This document shows positions 61,420 through 64,000 of a DNA stretch of 64,000 nucleotides, one piece after another (the first letter of the stretch is position 1; the number at the start of each line of letters is the position of its first letter). The translations under genes were made by a program, and so were the position numbers. The notes below the pieces were generated by a model. That model ran no database searches. It was not told the DNA's origin and saw nothing but the letters and a program-made list of their open reading frames with translations. This DNA is from Mesostigma viride (taxonomy: Eukaryota > Streptophyta > Mesostigmatophyceae > Mesostigmatales > Mesostigmataceae): positions 1,535,234 to 1,599,233 of the forward strand of contig RPFO01000115.1 of NCBI GenBank assembly GCA_009746045.1, written 5' to 3'.

Positions 61420-62770
61420 CTGGGGGATGTCAGAAGGCAGCTCTATGTTTTGGTTCAACGGTGTGACCTTATGTGGATATCTTGTTGCGCGTCCCGTGTG
61501 ACATGTGTGGCAGAATTAAGCCTCTTTTTTGAGACTGGTGTGTAACTTTTCTTGGCCCATTGTGGATTGAACGGAGGAATACATCCACACAGCTTGCCAA
61601 CATGCTGGTGGTAAACAGGGCGCATGCTCATTATCAACCACTCAGCTACTGCTACAGTACGATTTCTATGAGATGCGAAATACGCGAGAATGTGCCCCCG
61701 TGAAGTATCGAGCGATACCGAGGAACAAATGGTTGGATGAACAATTGTTGCTTTGTTTTGCCCCATTTGGCGAGCATCGACTGGTGCCTTATCGCTCTTT
61801 ACATAAGTTAACGGCGACCTGACGATGCGTAAACACGATACCGTCATTCACGCCTTTACTGAGTTGGGTCGCATAGGATTTCGCCAGTCTTAGTTCAAAG
61901 TAGTTCGAAAGACTGTGTATTATTATCACAAAGTAGTTGTCTCACTCAACTCGAGTTAATTTAAGTTGTGTGCCGGCCCCCAGTGGCTTGGCTGGCCAAC
62001 CACGGCAGCATTTCTGGCCTGGCCTGGCCCCAAGGACAAGCCCCGCAGGGCTGGTATCTAGACCTGCCATCAACTATACTTTATGTTGGATCGCTGGCCA
62101 TGCGTCCAGGCATAGTTGTCTCACTTCATACAGATCAGGGTTGTGTGTGTGTGTGTGTGTGTGTTAATTGCTTCTTTTTTTTTTCGTTGCAAGGGGTTTC
62201 CATCCCCACCTCATTTTCTTTTAGTTTTTTTACTTTACTTATTCTTCTTTTCATTCTTAGGTATGCCTATTCAACAATTTTTTATTCTCATATGCATGTA
62301 ATAACTTGTTCTTCTTCTCATTTCATATTTTATTACTTTATTCTTTATTTTTCCCCCTTCTTTCTTGCTTTCCTTTTTTTCTCTCCTTTACCACTTCTCT
62401 TTGTGACTTCCTTTCCCTCTTGATTACTCTCACTGTTGTGTTTGTTCATCCTGTCTATTTTTTCACTAGCTGCCTACCCCCTTTTCACCTTACACTTTTT
62501 CATTGGAGTGAGCTGGGCACGAGGCTTTAGACCTTCTTGGATAGGAGACCCCCGGCCGGCCGGCCGCACCATGGGTGCTGAATTAACAACGGCCTCCTGA
62601 TCGACCCATACTCCAACATACCCTGTGCCTCACCATGCATATCGATCCAGCAATGACCTCTTTCTTTATTCCATTTTTGTTCTTGTTACTACTTAGACTC
62701 TGGTTTTGCTAATTATTATCACTCTTTACTTTGTCTTTATTTATTATTGTTGGCATAGCCTTAGCTTGAA
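61420..62770. other. Intergenic region with TG run and pyrimidine-rich stretch
   Basis: A (TG)n run lies near 62141-62164, then some 350 bases of T/C-rich sequence to 62500 with a GGCCGGCC core near 62555-62565. No gene recognised. Confidence 0.5.
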
Positions 62771-62829
62771 TTGAATTGAATTGTAACATCAAAGAGACAT
62801 ACATAAGAGAAACATAACTCCGTTGGGAG
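62768..62829 (-). mobile_element. Extra terminal hairpin-plus-tail unit
   Basis: A second copy of the family-X tip, with tail (AATTG)n at 62767-62782 and hairpin at 62817-62829, directly abuts the tail of copy D. The two units are separated by about 30 bases of unrelated sequence within the first. Confidence 0.65.
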
Positions 62830-63054
62830 AATTGAATTGAATTGAATTGTAACATAACTCCGTTGGGAGTATATGTAGCACATAGCCCTTGAGAGGGGGC
62901 ATATGGCCTATCATACATCCTAAGCTGCTTCCTGCAAGGGTGGGGATGTAAAGGACCCCTGCTCTAGGTGCACCAGGGCACCTGCACCCTCATGGTCTAT
63001 CACGCTATGCCCGGGTAAGGGGGGGAGCATGCCTGTGAGGGGGAAGATCATCAT

Positions 63055-63465
63055 TAAAATTAAAAATTAAATTATAACATGCCTCCGTGGGGAGGTCATG
63101 TAGCACATATTTCATGATGGATGGGGTGGAGGAAGCCGCGTGATCGAACTATCCTAACTCTATCTAGAAAATCCTAACTGCACTACTCATCAAAACGCCT
63201 CCTCCGCTTGGGGGGAGGTGGCTTGCCCACAGGGTCGGGCGTGTGTGCCTTGACAATCTTCTTCCACCGCTCCCTGTCCTGCATGGCAGTCCAAAGACGG
63301 GAGAGAGAGTGGATGCGGTGCTCAAACTGGGCTGGGACCACGAGGTCGTCCAGCAACATCTGAACGTAGTTGGTGACAGGTTTCCCTACCCTTTTGGGGA
63401 TGTCCTTGGGGCCAGGCCAGGTCAGAATGTGCCGCCCTGGCTGTCCAAGCCGCTGGGGACCGGCC
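63055..63465 (-). mobile_element. 411-bp 5'-truncated family-Y LINE, nested in copy D
   Basis: Perfect 11-bp target duplication AAGATCATCAT at 63044-63054 and 63466-63476. It retains the end of ORF2 (GRHILTWPGPKDIPKRVGKP to PPPPKRRRRFDE, stop near 63190), the 3' UTR, hairpin CCTCC-CCAC-GGAGG (63082-63095) and an AATTT-type tail. Confidence 0.9.
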
Positions 63466-63699
63466 AAGATCATCATGGCTATACAAAACTAGAGCGTGGC
63501 ATCTCAGCAGAGAGCAACTCTCTGCATGGGCACAGCATAACTAAATAAAGCTAGGCATCATCTGGAGTGTGGCTCATCATAGGCACACATGTACATGATT
63601 AAGTAAAGCGCGTGGCTTATAGCTGGGATAGTGCCTCTAGGAGGCGTACATGTACATGGCCACGGTCTATCTATTTTACACTACTACTGCTGTATTCCC

Positions 63700-64000
63700 C
63701 TAAGCTGGGGCGTCTGGAGTCGCTGGGGTCGCGGGGGTCGCCTGCCAGGGCTTGTGGCCGACGTAGATGGCCGCCCCCTTCCAGTACACCGGCTGGCCCG
63801 CCTTGGTCTGCCGGAGCTGGAGGTAGGTCGGCCATAGCTCCCGTCGCCGTTGTTGCTGCGCCAGGGTCAAGTCGTCATCAAGGGTGAAGAGAGTCTTCTC
63901 GAGCCGCTTGCGGCGTCTGAGAAAAGAAATCTTGTCCGCTGGGGTCTTAAAGGTGAGAAGGAGCGGGGGCGGCCCTGCCTTACCCCGCGCGCGGGGAAGG
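63700..64000 (-). pseudogene. Family-X ORF1-like protein C-terminus, copy D (partial)
   Basis: Minus-strand reading ADKISFLRRRKRLEKTLFTL, DDLTLAQQQRRRELWPTYLQ, PVYWKGAAIYVGHKPWQATP, then repeats of ATP and a TAG at 63700-63702. No frameshift is seen in the visible 100 codons, so this copy is better preserved than A-C. The N-terminal part lies outside the window. Confidence 0.7.

Larger units (their letters stand above)
62830..64000 (-). mobile_element. Family-X copy D, continuing beyond the window
   Basis: (AATTG)n tail, hairpin ACTCC-CAAC-GGAGT (62857-62870), 3' UTR interrupted by a family-Y LINE (63055-63465), then the C-terminal ORF1 codons running off the right edge. Confidence 0.85.

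Overview
This 64 kb window is nuclear DNA of a eukaryote. Genes are split by GT-AG introns of about 0.3-2 kb, reading frames join in phase across those introns, and about a third of the window is retroelements, DNA transposon and simple-sequence DNA. There are no operons or bacterial-type signals. GC-rich exons, long minisatellite-bearing introns and a heavy load of truncated retroposons suit a unicellular alga or other protist, but the window alone does not settle the clade.

Layout. 1-6.1 kb: exon-like islands of one or two genes I cannot name, plus a long G tract. 6.1-14.6 kb: nested retroelements, with three copies of an ORF1-type family (X), a 5'-truncated LINE (T) and 3' scraps, most with target-site duplications (TSDs). 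14.6-19.9 kb: a single-exon RRM protein gene on the minus strand and a poly(A) LINE stump inside a triplicated target site. 19.9-45.0 kb: one very large plus-strand gene of about 22 exons (about 2,400 residues). 45.0-48.9 kb: more nested LINE copies and a 65-bp target duplication around a 34-bp insertion. 49.2-54.9 kb: a four-exon minus-strand gene for a 935-residue helical protein. 55.6-59.1 kb: a complete but inactivated PIF/Harbinger transposon with terminal inverted repeats (TIRs), a 3-bp TSD and an internal satellite. 59.7-61.4 kb: a two-exon DsbA/FrnE-type thioredoxin-fold gene whose CPWC active site is split by the intron. 62.8-64.0 kb: another family-X copy carrying a LINE insertion and running off the window.

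Main discovery. The 25-kb gene matches, module by module and in order, the region after the ATPase of class III CHD remodelers (CHD6-9/Kismet), and then carries FYRN and FYRC domains (known from MLL/trithorax-type proteins) and a 528-residue acidic tail. No chromodomain or SNF2 ATPase is visible in the window. An ATPase-less CHD-FYR protein would be an unusual chromatin component.

Second discovery. At least three unrelated-looking retroelement families end in the same module: a TGTGCTACAT-like box, a small hairpin with covarying stem bases, an ATGTTA-like box and a short-repeat tail of variable unit. A 34-bp insertion made only of this module, flanked by a perfect 65-bp TSD, suggests it is the minimal retrotransposition recognition unit.
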